Assembly (NCBI GenBank): GCA_944332435.1
Contig: CALVJW010000010.1
Coordinates: 1-43,597 of the forward strand
DNA: 43,597 nt
DNA from: an uncultured Bacilli bacterium
GTDB taxonomy: Bacteria > Bacillota_I > Bacilli_A > RF39 > UBA660
Direction: 5' to 3'
The notes below the pieces were generated by a model. That model was given only the letters and a program-made list of their open reading frames with translations, ran no database searches and was not told the origin of the DNA. The position numbers were made by a program, and so were the translations under genes. Position 1 is the stretch's first letter; each line of letters starts with the position of its first letter. Of the stretch, positions 23,303 to 30,715 are shown in pieces.

Positions 23303-24409
23303 ATGAAAAAAGTTGTAATAGGAATGAGTGGGGGAGTCGATAGTAGTGTTGCTGCGATTCTATTAAAGCAGCAAGGATACGATGTAATTGGATTATTCAT
23401 GCGTAATTGGGATAGCTTAGTAAATAACGATATTTTAGGAAATCCGGATTTACAGGGAAATGATATTTGCCCACAAGAACAAGATTATAATGATGCATTA
23501 AAGGTATGTGAAAAAATAGGGATTCCACTACATCGTGTTGATTTTGTTAAAGAATATTGGGATTATGTATTTACTTATTTCTTAGATGAATTAAAACAAG
23601 GTAGAACGCCAAATCCAGATATTATGTGCAACAAGTATATTAAATTTGATATGTTTGTAAAAGAAGCAGAAAAACTAGGCGCTGATTATATTGCTACGGG
23701 GCATTATGCTAGAATAAAAGATGGCAAATTATTACGTGGTATTGATAGTAATAAAGATCAAACCTATTTTCTAAGTCAATTATCAGAAACACAATTAAAA
23801 AACGTGTTATTTCCAATTGGTGATTTAGAAAAGCCTGAGGTAAGAAGAATTGCTGAAGAATATCAATTAGTAACAGCTAAGAAAAAAGATTCAACTGGTA
23901 TCTGTTTTATTGGTGAGAGAAATTTTACACACTTTCTTGAAAACTATTTACCAAATCAACCAGGTGATATGATTGAAATTGAAACAGGTAAAAAAATCGG
24001 TGAACATATTGGTCTTATGTATTATACGATTGGTCAAAGAAGAGGATTACATGTTGGTGGTAGTAAAGAAAGAATGTTTGTTGTAGGGAAAGATTTAAAT
24101 AAGAATGTTTTATATATTTCTTATGGGAATACAGATTATTTAATCAGTGATGCTTGTATTATTGATACGGTTAATTTTAATAGTGATGTACGTCCAACCG
24201 CTTGTACAGCAAAATTCCGTTATCGTCAACCAGATAATGATGTAACGCTTGAATATTTGGAAGATGGAACGATTTTAGTAAAATATCCTCAGGGAGTAAA
24301 ATCAGTTACACCAGGACAAGCTTGTGTTTTATATTTAGGAGAACAATGCCTCGGTGGAGGAATTATTAAAGAAGTTCGTAAAAATGGAAAAAAACTTTGG
24401 TATCTGTAA
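23303..24409 (+). CDS. mnmA: tRNA-specific 2-thiouridylase MnmA
   Basis: Thiolates U34 of Lys, Glu and Gln tRNAs using ATP and a relayed persulfide. The 368 residues carry the PP-loop GMSGGVDSSVAAILL (residues 7-21), the first catalytic Cys109 in PNPDIMCNKYIKF, ATGHYARI near 131, and the second Cys201 in KDSTGICFIGERNFTHFL, followed by IGQRRGLHVGG and a beta-barrel C-terminal domain. Between NWD and the 'DYNDA' helix it has a longer loop (LVNNDILGNPDLQGNDICPQ) than the Bacillus protein, a form I associate with Mollicutes and related Bacilli. It is monocistronic. Confidence 0.97.
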   Translation: MKKVVIGMSGGVDSSVAAILLKQQGYDVIGLFMRNWDSLVNNDILGNPDLQGNDICPQEQDYNDALKVCEKIGIPLHRVDFVKEYWDYVFTYFLDELKQGRTPNPDIMCNKYIKFDMFVKEAEKLGADYIATGHYARIKDGKLLRGIDSNKDQTYFLSQLSETQLKNVLFPIGDLEKPEVRRIAEEYQLVTAKKKDSTGICFIGERNFTHFLENYLPNQPGDMIEIETGKKIGEHIGLMYYTIGQRRGLHVGGSKERMFVVGKDLNKNVLYISYGNTDYLISDACIIDTVNFNSDVRPTACTAKFRYRQPDNDVTLEYLEDGTILVKYPQGVKSVTPGQACVLYLGEQCLGGGIIKEVRKNGKKLWYL

Positions 24410-24420
24410 TAATTGAAATT

Positions 24421-24447
24421 GAATAGTATAAAGTTTACTATTCTTTT
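24421..24447 (+). terminator. Rho-independent terminator after mnmA
   Basis: GAATAGTA, loop TAAAGTT, TACTATTC, then TTTT. Confidence 0.88.
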
Positions 24448-24469
24448 ATTTTATTATACTTTTACTTTA

Positions 24470-24500
24470 CACTTGACATTTGACATGTAAGTGATAAAAT
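24470..24500 (+). promoter_or_regulatory. Promoter with overlapping operator-like palindrome
   Basis: TTGACA at 24473-24478, 16 bases, TAAAAT at 24495-24500. An imperfect inverted repeat, CACTTGACAT with ATGTAAGTG (24470-24493, one-base offset), covers the -35 and the spacer. A second TTGACA at 24480-24485 makes a direct repeat as well. A repressor bound here would block polymerase. The gene downstream encodes an Xre-type regulator, so autorepression is the simplest reading. Confidence 0.55.
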
Positions 24501-24519
24501 GTTAATAGGAGGTTAAAGA

Positions 24520-25305
24520 ATGGAACGACTAAATGAAATTTTACATGAATTAGGAATATCAAAAGTGAAGTTGGCCAAATTTTTAGGTGTATCAAGACAA
24601 ATGATTTATAATTATCTTGAGTTAGACGATATTAATAAATGGCCAAAAGATAAAAAAGTGCTACTATTAAACTTATTGGGAATAAAATCAGCTGAGGAAT
24701 TAAATAAGATTAAGGTAGACACAGATTATATATTAAGCGTAGAAACCCGTATGAACACCGTATTGGAAGAAGCCGACGGAACGGCAAATGGTAGTGGCAA
24801 ATCTTTAGCCGGACTAAAAAAACGCGATCAAGAATTAGCAAACGATATTATCGATGTTATGAAAGAACGCTTAGAAGAAGATAAAACGGACGAAAGTTAT
24901 CATATTTTTAAATACTTGTACCATTTTATTCAGTCATTAGACTCATCAAGAGAATTAAAATATATGCTAGCGTATGTTTCTAAAGCAGCAGGGTTTACAA
25001 AACCATTAGAATTTGCATTTGATGAAGAAGAACAATTCGTATTTGAAAGTATTTTATTTTCAGCAATGACAATTTATAATAATGGCGGTTCAAGTCCAGC
25101 AAAGATTGCTGAATCACATCGTCGTTTTGTAAATCAAATCGAACATAAGATTGAAGAAAAAATGAGTCGTACATTGGAATTAAATTCTGCAAGAATTCAA
25201 GCAATGAAAGAACTTGGCTATACTACTGTTACTGAAGAAAATTTTAGAGAAGTTCTAGAAAAGATGGCAGAAATTGATACTCGCAAAATATCAAATTTAA
25301 AATAG
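24520..25305 (+). CDS. Xre/Cro-family DNA-binding protein with a helical C-terminal domain
   Basis: Residues 4-60 form a helix-turn-helix: LNEILHELGISKVKLAKFLG then VSRQMIYNYLELDDINKWPK, with SRQMIYNYL as recognition helix. The remaining 200 residues are soluble, acidic and mostly helical (DQELANDIIDVMKERLEEDK, ELKYMLAYVSKAAGFTKPLE, SHRRFVNQIEHKIEEKMSRT) and do not resemble a peptidase, kinase or known sensor domain. AGGAGGT precedes the ATG. The gene is a single unit with its own promoter, palindrome and terminator. It borders the AT-rich region holding the NERD gene, but a regulatory link to it is only a possibility. Confidence 0.8.
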   Translation: MERLNEILHELGISKVKLAKFLGVSRQMIYNYLELDDINKWPKDKKVLLLNLLGIKSAEELNKIKVDTDYILSVETRMNTVLEEADGTANGSGKSLAGLKKRDQELANDIIDVMKERLEEDKTDESYHIFKYLYHFIQSLDSSRELKYMLAYVSKAAGFTKPLEFAFDEEEQFVFESILFSAMTIYNNGGSSPAKIAESHRRFVNQIEHKIEEKMSRTLELNSARIQAMKELGYTTVTEENFREVLEKMAEIDTRKISNLK

Positions 25306-25332
25306 AGTAGGGAAGCACTACTCTGTTTTTTT
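25304..25332 (+). terminator. Rho-independent terminator
   Basis: AGAGTAG, loop GGAAGCA, CTACTCT, then G and a T run. Confidence 0.9.
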
Positions 25333-25959
25333 ATTTATTATATATATAAGTCTATTTTTTTGTTTAAGTCCCCTCTTCTAATCACAATAAAACAGTAGGG
25401 TAGAAGAAAGTGTTAAGTCCCCTTCTAATCATACACTAATGATATTTACAATAGTAGAGATGATTTATATTTATAATAGAGTATCAGTTTATTTATAAAA
25501 TGTAATCGTATATTTAAAATAAATATGGTAAAATAATAATATCGTTATAAAGTGATAAAATACAATTAAATTAACTTTTATAAATATATAAATAATTAAT
25601 TAGATTGAAAAATTAATAATCGAGAATTTAATTGTATTATTTATTAAAATTAAATTATATCAGCTATTATCATAAATACTAATATAATATAATAATAGTA
25701 ATAAATGATGTATTAATCAAAAATAATGGACAAATGAGAAAGTATTATTTTTTAATAAATGAAGAACTATAAGCCTAAAATAAGAAATATATCTAACTTA
25801 CTATAATGTATATTATGTTAACTTCTGTATTTTGAAATAAATATGTTGATAAAAGAGCAACAAAATATTTTACAATAACATGTTATAAATTATTCTTTAA
25901 TATTTACTTTTTGCTACCACTTTGATATGCTATTTATATAATAGTCTGGAGTGAAAAAT
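25333..25959. other. Long AT-rich gap without a recognisable gene
   Basis: This is the only gene-free stretch of more than 300 bases. Stops are dense in all six frames, and A+T is visibly higher than in the genes on either side, with many short runs of TAT, AAT and TTA. It holds an imperfect 19-21-base direct repeat near its left end. Near its right end TATAAT at 25937-25942 is a likely -10 for the NERD gene. No tRNA-like fold, transposase remnant or clear ncRNA was seen. Confidence 0.6.
25364..25431. repeat. Imperfect direct repeat pair
   Basis: TTAAGTCCCC-TC-TTCTAATCA at 25364-25384 and TTAAGTCCCCTTCTAATCA at 25413-25431 are the same sequence apart from a two-base insertion, 28 bases apart. 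The C-rich block stands out in an otherwise A/T background. TAGAAGA between the copies can pair with TCTTCTA of the first copy. Confidence 0.65.
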
Positions 25960-26715
25960 ATGAATATTAATACGTTGTTATTATTATTGTGTTTTATCCT
26001 TTTAATTATCATATTAATTAATTTAATAAAAACAAAAAATACAAGTGTAACAAAAGAAAATTATAAAAGATATTATAGCAATAATTATTACTATCGTAAA
26101 AGAAACTATTCTAAAACTAAGAAAAAAGATGCTAATATAATTGGAAAAAAGGGAGAAACTAAGATTATTAATTTACTTAAAAATCAATCTATTCCTGGAT
26201 ATTATAAAATTTTAAAAAATATATATTTGATGGGAGATGGTGAAAATCGATCTGAGATTGATGTTTTACTAATTCATGAAACGGGATTCTATATTATTGA
26301 ATCTAAAAATGTAAGTGGTGCTATTTACGGTAGTAGTTATGATAAATCATGGACAGTAAAATATTATCGCAGTCAAACTACCTACCCTATTACAAACCCA
26401 GTTCATCAAAATTACGGACATATTATGTTTTTAAAAAACATGTTGCATTTAACAAATGATAGTTATTTTAAGTCTTTTGTTGTATTTAGCGATTATTGTA
26501 AATTATCAAAAATTAATTTATGTGATAATGATAAAACAATTGTTATACAACAAAATCAATTAGTAGATACATTAATAAAAGAAATTAGTAATGCTACTTA
26601 TAAACCTTTTTCTAAAGATAAAATTGATTCATATGAATATGTTTTAAATGCTTTTTGTAATAAGTCACAAGATATAAAAGAAAAACATATTGAGCGTTTA
26701 AAACAAAAAAATTAA
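25960..26715 (+). CDS. Membrane-anchored NERD-domain (nuclease-related) protein
   Basis: An N-terminal membrane helix (residues 4-22) is followed by a Tyr/Lys/Asn-rich linker and a NERD domain. The restriction-endonuclease-like residues are in place: Glu66 in IGKKGETKII, Asp101 in RSEIDVLLIHETGFYIIESK, and the E-x-K pair Glu114/Lys116. PITNPVHQNYGHIMFLKNML near residue 146 is another NERD hallmark. Such proteins are thought to act on nucleic acids, but their targets are mostly unknown. The ATG at 25960 is preferred to the GTG at 25951 because TGGAG (25947-25951) is then properly spaced. The gene follows a long AT-rich gap, which suggests recent insertion. Confidence 0.82.
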   Translation: MNINTLLLLLCFILLIIILINLIKTKNTSVTKENYKRYYSNNYYYRKRNYSKTKKKDANIIGKKGETKIINLLKNQSIPGYYKILKNIYLMGDGENRSEIDVLLIHETGFYIIESKNVSGAIYGSSYDKSWTVKYYRSQTTYPITNPVHQNYGHIMFLKNMLHLTNDSYFKSFVVFSDYCKLSKINLCDNDKTIVIQQNQLVDTLIKEISNATYKPFSKDKIDSYEYVLNAFCNKSQDIKEKHIERLKQKN

Positions 26716-26736
26716 CATATTTTACCACTCTATTTA

Positions 26737-26766
26737 TGAATACTACAATCATTTTGGTTCATAATA
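26737..26766 (+). promoter_or_regulatory. Near-consensus SigG (forespore) promoter
   Basis: TGAATA at 26737-26742, 17 bases, CATAATA at 26760-26766. The -35 matches the SigG consensus at all six positions, and the -10 fits CATNHTA exactly (6 of 7 against CATACTA). GGGTGAT follows at 26772-26778 and the ATG of a 49-residue gene at 26783. Confidence 0.7.
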
Positions 26767-26782
26767 GTAATGGGTGATTATA

Positions 26783-26932
26783 ATGGCAAAGAATAAGAAT
26801 AACAATAATGCAAAAGCAAAAAAAACAAATAAAATAACAAATGCTAATGCAAACAATGTTAACGATAATATTGGATTCACAAATGAAGATAATTCTAATA
26901 GATCTAATATTGACGCTAAAAATTGTAAATAA
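26783..26932 (+). CDS. Asn/Lys-rich 49-aa protein, candidate small acid-soluble-type spore protein
   Basis: The frame reads MAKNKNNNNAKAKKTNKITN, then ANANNVNDNIGFTNEDNSNR, then SNIDAKNCK and stop. About one third of the residues are Asn, with Lys, Ala and Thr making up much of the rest, no hydrophobic core and only one aromatic residue. Small size, low complexity and disorder are typical of minor and gamma-type small spore proteins. GFTNEDN loosely recalls their 'EFASET' protease site but is not a match. The case for a spore protein rests mainly on the SigG-like promoter directly upstream. GGGTGAT is the ribosome binding site, and a terminator follows the stop. No confident homologue is recognised. 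Confidence 0.65.
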   Translation: MAKNKNNNNAKAKKTNKITNANANNVNDNIGFTNEDNSNRSNIDAKNCK

Positions 26933-26940
26933 CCCAAAGA

Positions 26941-26967
26941 AAAGAGGCAATTATATGCCTCTTTTTT
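26941..26967. terminator. Bidirectional terminator
   Basis: AAAGAGGCA, loop ATTATA, TGCCTCTTT, with a T run on the plus side and a T-rich run on the minus side. It serves both the 49-residue gene and the convergent minus-strand gene, whose stop codon lies in the loop. Confidence 0.88.
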
Positions 26968-27475
26968 GCTTCTCCCCTACTCTTTGAGTTGCTGCATCAA
27001 TATATTCATGAATAATATCTAAGTTTTGTTCTTTTTTGTAATCACGATAAGAGCTAACTTCTAAATGAGATAATTCATTAGGTAATTGATTAATTAAATA
27101 AATTTTATCAAATGATTTCCATTGCTGATATAATTCTTTTAATGCTTGTAGTTGATTTTCGCTAATTAAATCTAAATCTATTGGTAATTGAACTTCAACT
27201 ATTTTTTCTCCACTAATAGAGAAAGAATAATCATCATTTAATACTAAAATCGTACCTAAATTTGTTAAGTATTGTTCGATAATATCATAAGAATTTTCTA
27301 TATCAGGAAATAAGTCGTTTACGATTTTTTCAAGAATTAAGTAATGTTTTTTTCGACATTTTTCCATTCTTAGCATAAATTTATTGATTGGAGAATAGAC
27401 TTGTCCTTCATATTCTGCAATTTGTAGTTGTTCTTTTGTTAGATCTTGATTAAAAATAACGTATCCTTTGTTCAT
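26951..27475 (-). CDS. Hypothetical protein, 174 aa
   Basis: A soluble acidic/basic mixed protein starting MNKGYVIFNQDLTKEQLQIA, with ISGEKIVEVQLPIDLDLISE near residue 87 and a helical second half (LQALKELYQQWKSFDKIYLI). No membrane segment, metal site or nucleotide-binding motif is apparent. The start is supported by GGAAGTGAT before the ATG and TATAAT (27496-27501 on the complement) 20 bases upstream. It appears to be a single-gene unit. I do not recognise it. Confidence 0.7.
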   Translation of the reverse strand: MNKGYVIFNQDLTKEQLQIAEYEGQVYSPINKFMLRMEKCRKKHYLILEKIVNDLFPDIENSYDIIEQYLTNLGTILVLNDDYSFSISGEKIVEVQLPIDLDLISENQLQALKELYQQWKSFDKIYLINQLPNELSHLEVSSYRDYKKEQNLDIIHEYIDAATQRVGEKQKRGI

Positions 27476-27531
27476 TCTATCACTTCCATATTAGTATTAT
27501 AACACATATTTTATAAGTTATAAATAATGAA

Positions 27532-28284
27532 TTATATTAGAATTGTGATTCCCATCAAAATACAACCAATAAAAAAGAATAAAATACTAACTTTTTTATG
27601 TTGATATGTTAGAGACTCTGGCATTAGCTCATAACAAGCAATATGTAGCATAATTCCTGCAATTATGGAAAATAGTATTCCTAAAATAAAATCATTGATT
27701 ATCGTGCTTAAAAATAAGAATGCTAGTAATGCTCCAAATGGTTCTGATAAACTAGAAATAAGTGTATACAAAAAAGCTTTCTTTTTACTTTTCGTACTAT
27801 AATAAATAGGAATAGAGATACTAATTCCTTCTGGAATATTATGAAATGTAATAGCTAGTGCTAAAGAAATTCCTAATGATATATTTTCATGCGTTGCCAT
27901 AAAAGTAGCTATTCCTTCCGGAATATTGTGTAAAATGATTGCAATCATAGAAAAAACACCAATGTGATATAATCCCCTACTCTGTTTTACTTGTTCTACT
28001 GGGAGTGATGCATCAATAAAAATAGAACATAATATTCCTATTACGATAAAAATTAAAACAGTTAAAAAGGACGGAAATGGTAAAAAAATAGTATCTAATA
28101 GTTTATTTGCCTCTGGAATTAAGTCAATAAAGGATACTGTAATCATAACTCCCGAAGCAAAGCTGAGGCTTGCTGCAATCATTTTCTCTTGCTTTTTAAC
28201 TTTGAAAAAAATAAAGACACTTCCTAACATGGTAGAAAAACCAGCGATAGTTGTAAGTAAAAAAGCTAATGTAGTATTAGACAT
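27532..28284 (-). CDS. zupT: ZIP-family divalent metal transporter
   Basis: Imports zinc, and in related proteins iron or manganese, across the cell membrane. The 250 residues contain about eight membrane helices and two copies of the metal-site motif: LHNIPEGIATFMATHE near residue 118 and FHNIPEGISISIPIYY near 147, on helices 4 and 5 of the ZIP fold. The start region is compact: TATAAT (28301-28306 on the complement), six bases, AGGTGAT (28288-28294), ATG at 28284. No Zur or Mur box is evident. Confidence 0.9.
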   Translation of the reverse strand: MSNTTLAFLLTTIAGFSTMLGSVFIFFKVKKQEKMIAASLSFASGVMITVSFIDLIPEANKLLDTIFLPFPSFLTVLIFIVIGILCSIFIDASLPVEQVKQSRGLYHIGVFSMIAIILHNIPEGIATFMATHENISLGISLALAITFHNIPEGISISIPIYYSTKSKKKAFLYTLISSLSEPFGALLAFLFLSTIINDFILGILFSIIAGIMLHIACYELMPESLTYQHKKVSILFFFIGCILMGITILI

Positions 28285-28322
28285 AGTATCACCTAATGTA
28301 ATTATATGATAAGATTTAATTA

Positions 28323-28356
28323 TTAATAAAAGAGATTACTCAATATAATCTCTTTT
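28323..28356 (-). terminator. Terminator of the corA-xerD-deoB-alkD unit
   Basis: On the minus strand, AAAAGAGATTA, loop TATTGAG, TAATCTCTTTT, then a T-rich run. It overlaps the alkD stop. Confidence 0.85.
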
Positions 28357-29061
28357 TAATTTTATTAATTGTTCTTTTTCTTCTTTACTTACTCGTTTAG
28401 AATCTCTAATTTTAGAAATTGCTTTATGAAAAGTCCAATCATCAATTGTTGTTTCTTTTAAAAATGCAGTTGTTTTTTCTTTATACTTTATATAACAAAT
28501 TGAAATTAACCATGCATTTGCCATTTTTACATAATATTCATCTGATTGAATCATATTTGATAATTTTAGTACTGTATCAATATAGGTATCGTTTATATAA
28601 TAATTTAATAATAAAACTAAGCCAAAACGAATGCTCCAAGGATTATTAGAATGTAAATAGGAATGGATATTTTTTAATCCATCTTCTTGATGTTTTTGAA
28701 ATGATTTTAAACTAGTACATACAATATCATTTATAGCCCAATTATCAATATAAGGAATAAAATATTCTAAGTAACTTAGTCGTTCAGAAAAAGTCATTTT
28801 TGCTTTTGCGATTACTAATCCATATAGTAATATTTCTTCATAACGATCCATTTTATTAATAGATAGAAAATTTTTATAATCACCTTTTGAAATATTTTTG
28901 GCTATAGTTTGTAAAATAGGTGTACGAATACCACGTAATGGTTTTCCATCTAAAATAAGCCTTTGTTGAAATTTCTGATATGATTCTTCAGCAAGAGAAT
29001 CTAGATAATTTAAAAATTGTTGATAGTCTTTTTGATTCCAAATAATATTATCGAATGTCAT
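28336..29061 (-). CDS. AlkD-family DNA alkylation repair protein
   Basis: A HEAT-repeat DNA glycosylase that excises bulky or cationic alkylated bases (3-methyladenine, 7-methylguanine) without base flipping. The 241 residues open IIWNQKDYQQFLNYLDSLAE and include GIRTPILQTIAKNISKGDY near residue 45, PYIDNWAINDIVCTSL near 103-118 (the catalytic Asp region of AlkD) and NPWSIRFGLVLLLNYY near 140 (conserved Trp and Arg). The start overlaps the end of deoB by 14 bases, so it is the last gene of the operon and translationally coupled to deoB. Whether its substrate range matches Bacillus cereus AlkD cannot be judged. Confidence 0.88.
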   Translation of the reverse strand: MTFDNIIWNQKDYQQFLNYLDSLAEESYQKFQQRLILDGKPLRGIRTPILQTIAKNISKGDYKNFLSINKMDRYEEILLYGLVIAKAKMTFSERLSYLEYFIPYIDNWAINDIVCTSLKSFQKHQEDGLKNIHSYLHSNNPWSIRFGLVLLLNYYINDTYIDTVLKLSNMIQSDEYYVKMANAWLISICYIKYKEKTTAFLKETTIDDWTFHKAISKIRDSKRVSKEEKEQLIKLKRDYIE

Positions 29062-30211
29062 TTAAAAACGATGTTCCACTTCCAGGATAAGTAAGATTAA
29101 AGTTATCCATAATCGTTGCCCCTATGCTAGCAAATGTTGTTAAATTTTCTAGTTGTTTTGGTTCTTTTAATCTGTTAGCATAAATTAGTACTGGTATATT
29201 TTCTCTCGTATGATCTGTTCCAATATAAGTTGGGTCGTTTCCATGATCTGCAGTAATAATTAGTAAGTCATCATCTTTTAACTGTTCTATTATTTGTGGT
29301 AAATGTTGATCAAATTCTACAATTGCTTTTCCATAACCTTCTACATCTCTACGATGTCCATATTTTGAATCAAAATCGTTTAGGTTAGCAAAACATAATC
29401 CAGTAAAATTTTCTTTTTCTGCTTCGATAATTTTATGAATTCCATCTAGGTTATCTTTTGTTTTAATACTTTTTGTTACACCACAATTGTTAAAGATATC
29501 ACTAATTTTACCAATTGTATATACAGTATAATCATTTTGTTTTAAATAGTCTAATACTGTATCGTGAGCAGGATCTAATGCATAATCATGGCGATTACTT
29601 GTTCTAGTAAAGCTACCAGGTACGCCAATATATGGGCGTGCAATAATTCTTCCTACTTTCCATTTTTCCTCTTTGGTAATCTCTCTTGCATATTCACAAA
29701 TACGGTATAATTCTTCTAATGGAATGACTTCTTCATGTGCGGCAATTTGTAATACTGAATCAGCAGATGTATAAACAATAAGTGCTCCTGTTTCCATTTG
29801 TTCTTTTCCAAGACGTTCAATAATTTCTGTTCCGGAAGCATCACAATTACCAATTACTTTTCGTCCACTAAATTCTTCTATTTTTTGTATTAATTCTAAT
29901 GGAAATCCATTTTTTGTATAGGTTTGAAATGGTTTTGTTGTAATAATCCCCATCATTTCTAAATGACCTGTTAAAGTATCTTTCCCATTGCTTATTTCTT
30001 CTGCTCTACAGTAATATCCTATTGGCTTAACATTACTTTTTCCTACTAAGTTTAAAAAGCCTAATTTTTCTAAATTTGGTAATTGAATATTCGTTTTTTC
30101 TAAAATATGTCCTAGGGTATTTGTTCCACTATCATGAAATTTTTCTGCATCCTTAGCTCCGCCAATACCTAAAGAATCTAAAACGATTAAAAAAATGCGA
30201 TTATACTTCAT
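29048..30211 (-). CDS. deoB: Phosphopentomutase
   Basis: Interconverts ribose or deoxyribose 1-phosphate and 5-phosphate in nucleoside salvage. An alkaline-phosphatase-superfamily enzyme of 387 residues: IVLDSLGIGGAKDAEKFHDS near residues 9-28 (first metal Asp), GTNTLGHI, SADSVLQIAAHEEVI near 157-171 and TADHGNDPTYIGTDHTRENI near 322-341 (metal-binding Asp/His set). The neighbourhood xerD-deoB also occurs in Bacillus (ripX-drm). No purine nucleoside phosphorylase follows here; alkD takes that place. Confidence 0.96.
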   Translation of the reverse strand: MKYNRIFLIVLDSLGIGGAKDAEKFHDSGTNTLGHILEKTNIQLPNLEKLGFLNLVGKSNVKPIGYYCRAEEISNGKDTLTGHLEMMGIITTKPFQTYTKNGFPLELIQKIEEFSGRKVIGNCDASGTEIIERLGKEQMETGALIVYTSADSVLQIAAHEEVIPLEELYRICEYAREITKEEKWKVGRIIARPYIGVPGSFTRTSNRHDYALDPAHDTVLDYLKQNDYTVYTIGKISDIFNNCGVTKSIKTKDNLDGIHKIIEAEKENFTGLCFANLNDFDSKYGHRRDVEGYGKAIVEFDQHLPQIIEQLKDDDLLIITADHGNDPTYIGTDHTRENIPVLIYANRLKEPKQLENLTTFASIGATIMDNFNLTYPGSGTSFLNDIR

Positions 30212-30212
30212 A

Positions 30213-30701
30213 TTACTTTTTCTTTCCTTCCTTTTTTTCTTTATAGCTCGTATTAATTGTTTTAATGGCTGTTTTTAAATCTGAGAACGTTTCTACTTCG
30301 TATTGACCATCTAGTATAAATGGTCGTGCAATTCCTTTGATTGATTCATCTAACTCTGTTTGTATATCTGTGATTGCTTCGTACTCTTTTCGTGTAATAT
30401 GATCTGGTAGAAAAATGTTTAATTCGTGCATTGCACGTATGATTAATGTTAAATTTAAATCTGTTATACCACAAAATAAGTCAAAAGAGTTATATTGTAA
30501 TAAATGTTCTGCATTTTTAATATAATTTTTAGCAATGTAATATTTTAAAATTTCATTATGAATATATAATTTTTTTCCTTTTGAATAAGATAATCCTTTT
30601 CTAGTAATGTTTTCTTGAATTTCTAGTGGTCGAATTGGTAATACTGTCCCACTACTACTAATAAGGTATCCTAAATCCATTTCTTTATCAATTTTTTTCA
30701 T
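30213..30701 (-). CDS. Hypothetical protein between xerD and deoB, 162 aa
   Basis: A soluble protein: MKKIDKEMDLGYLISSSGTV opens it, EYEAITDIQTELDESIKGIA lies near residue 104, and the tail is Lys-rich (KEKKEGKKK). It carries one pair of Cys/His-poor alpha-helical regions and no known motif. An AGGAGGACAT ribosome binding site lies just before the ATG. It is one base from deoB and 14 bases from xerD, so it is certainly in their operon. Position alone suggests neither a role in nucleoside metabolism nor in recombination. Confidence 0.75.
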   Translation of the reverse strand: MKKIDKEMDLGYLISSSGTVLPIRPLEIQENITRKGLSYSKGKKLYIHNEILKYYIAKNYIKNAEHLLQYNSFDLFCGITDLNLTLIIRAMHELNIFLPDHITRKEYEAITDIQTELDESIKGIARPFILDGQYEVETFSDLKTAIKTINTSYKEKKEGKKK

Positions 30702-30715
30702 ATGTCCTCCTAGTT

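Noticed and set aside
25364-25431. CRISPR array
   Set aside because: Only two imperfect copies of a 19-21-base repeat, no further units and no cas genes.
26749-26950. Hydrophobic minus-strand frames of 62-63 codons
   Set aside because: They are the mirror image of the Asn/Lys-rich 49-aa gene (AAT/AAA read as ATT/TTT), with no ribosome binding site. The plus-strand frame has promoter, binding site and terminator.
28419-28649. Plus-strand frame of 76 codons
   Set aside because: Lies wholly inside alkD on the other strand, with no ribosome binding site and a low-complexity product.
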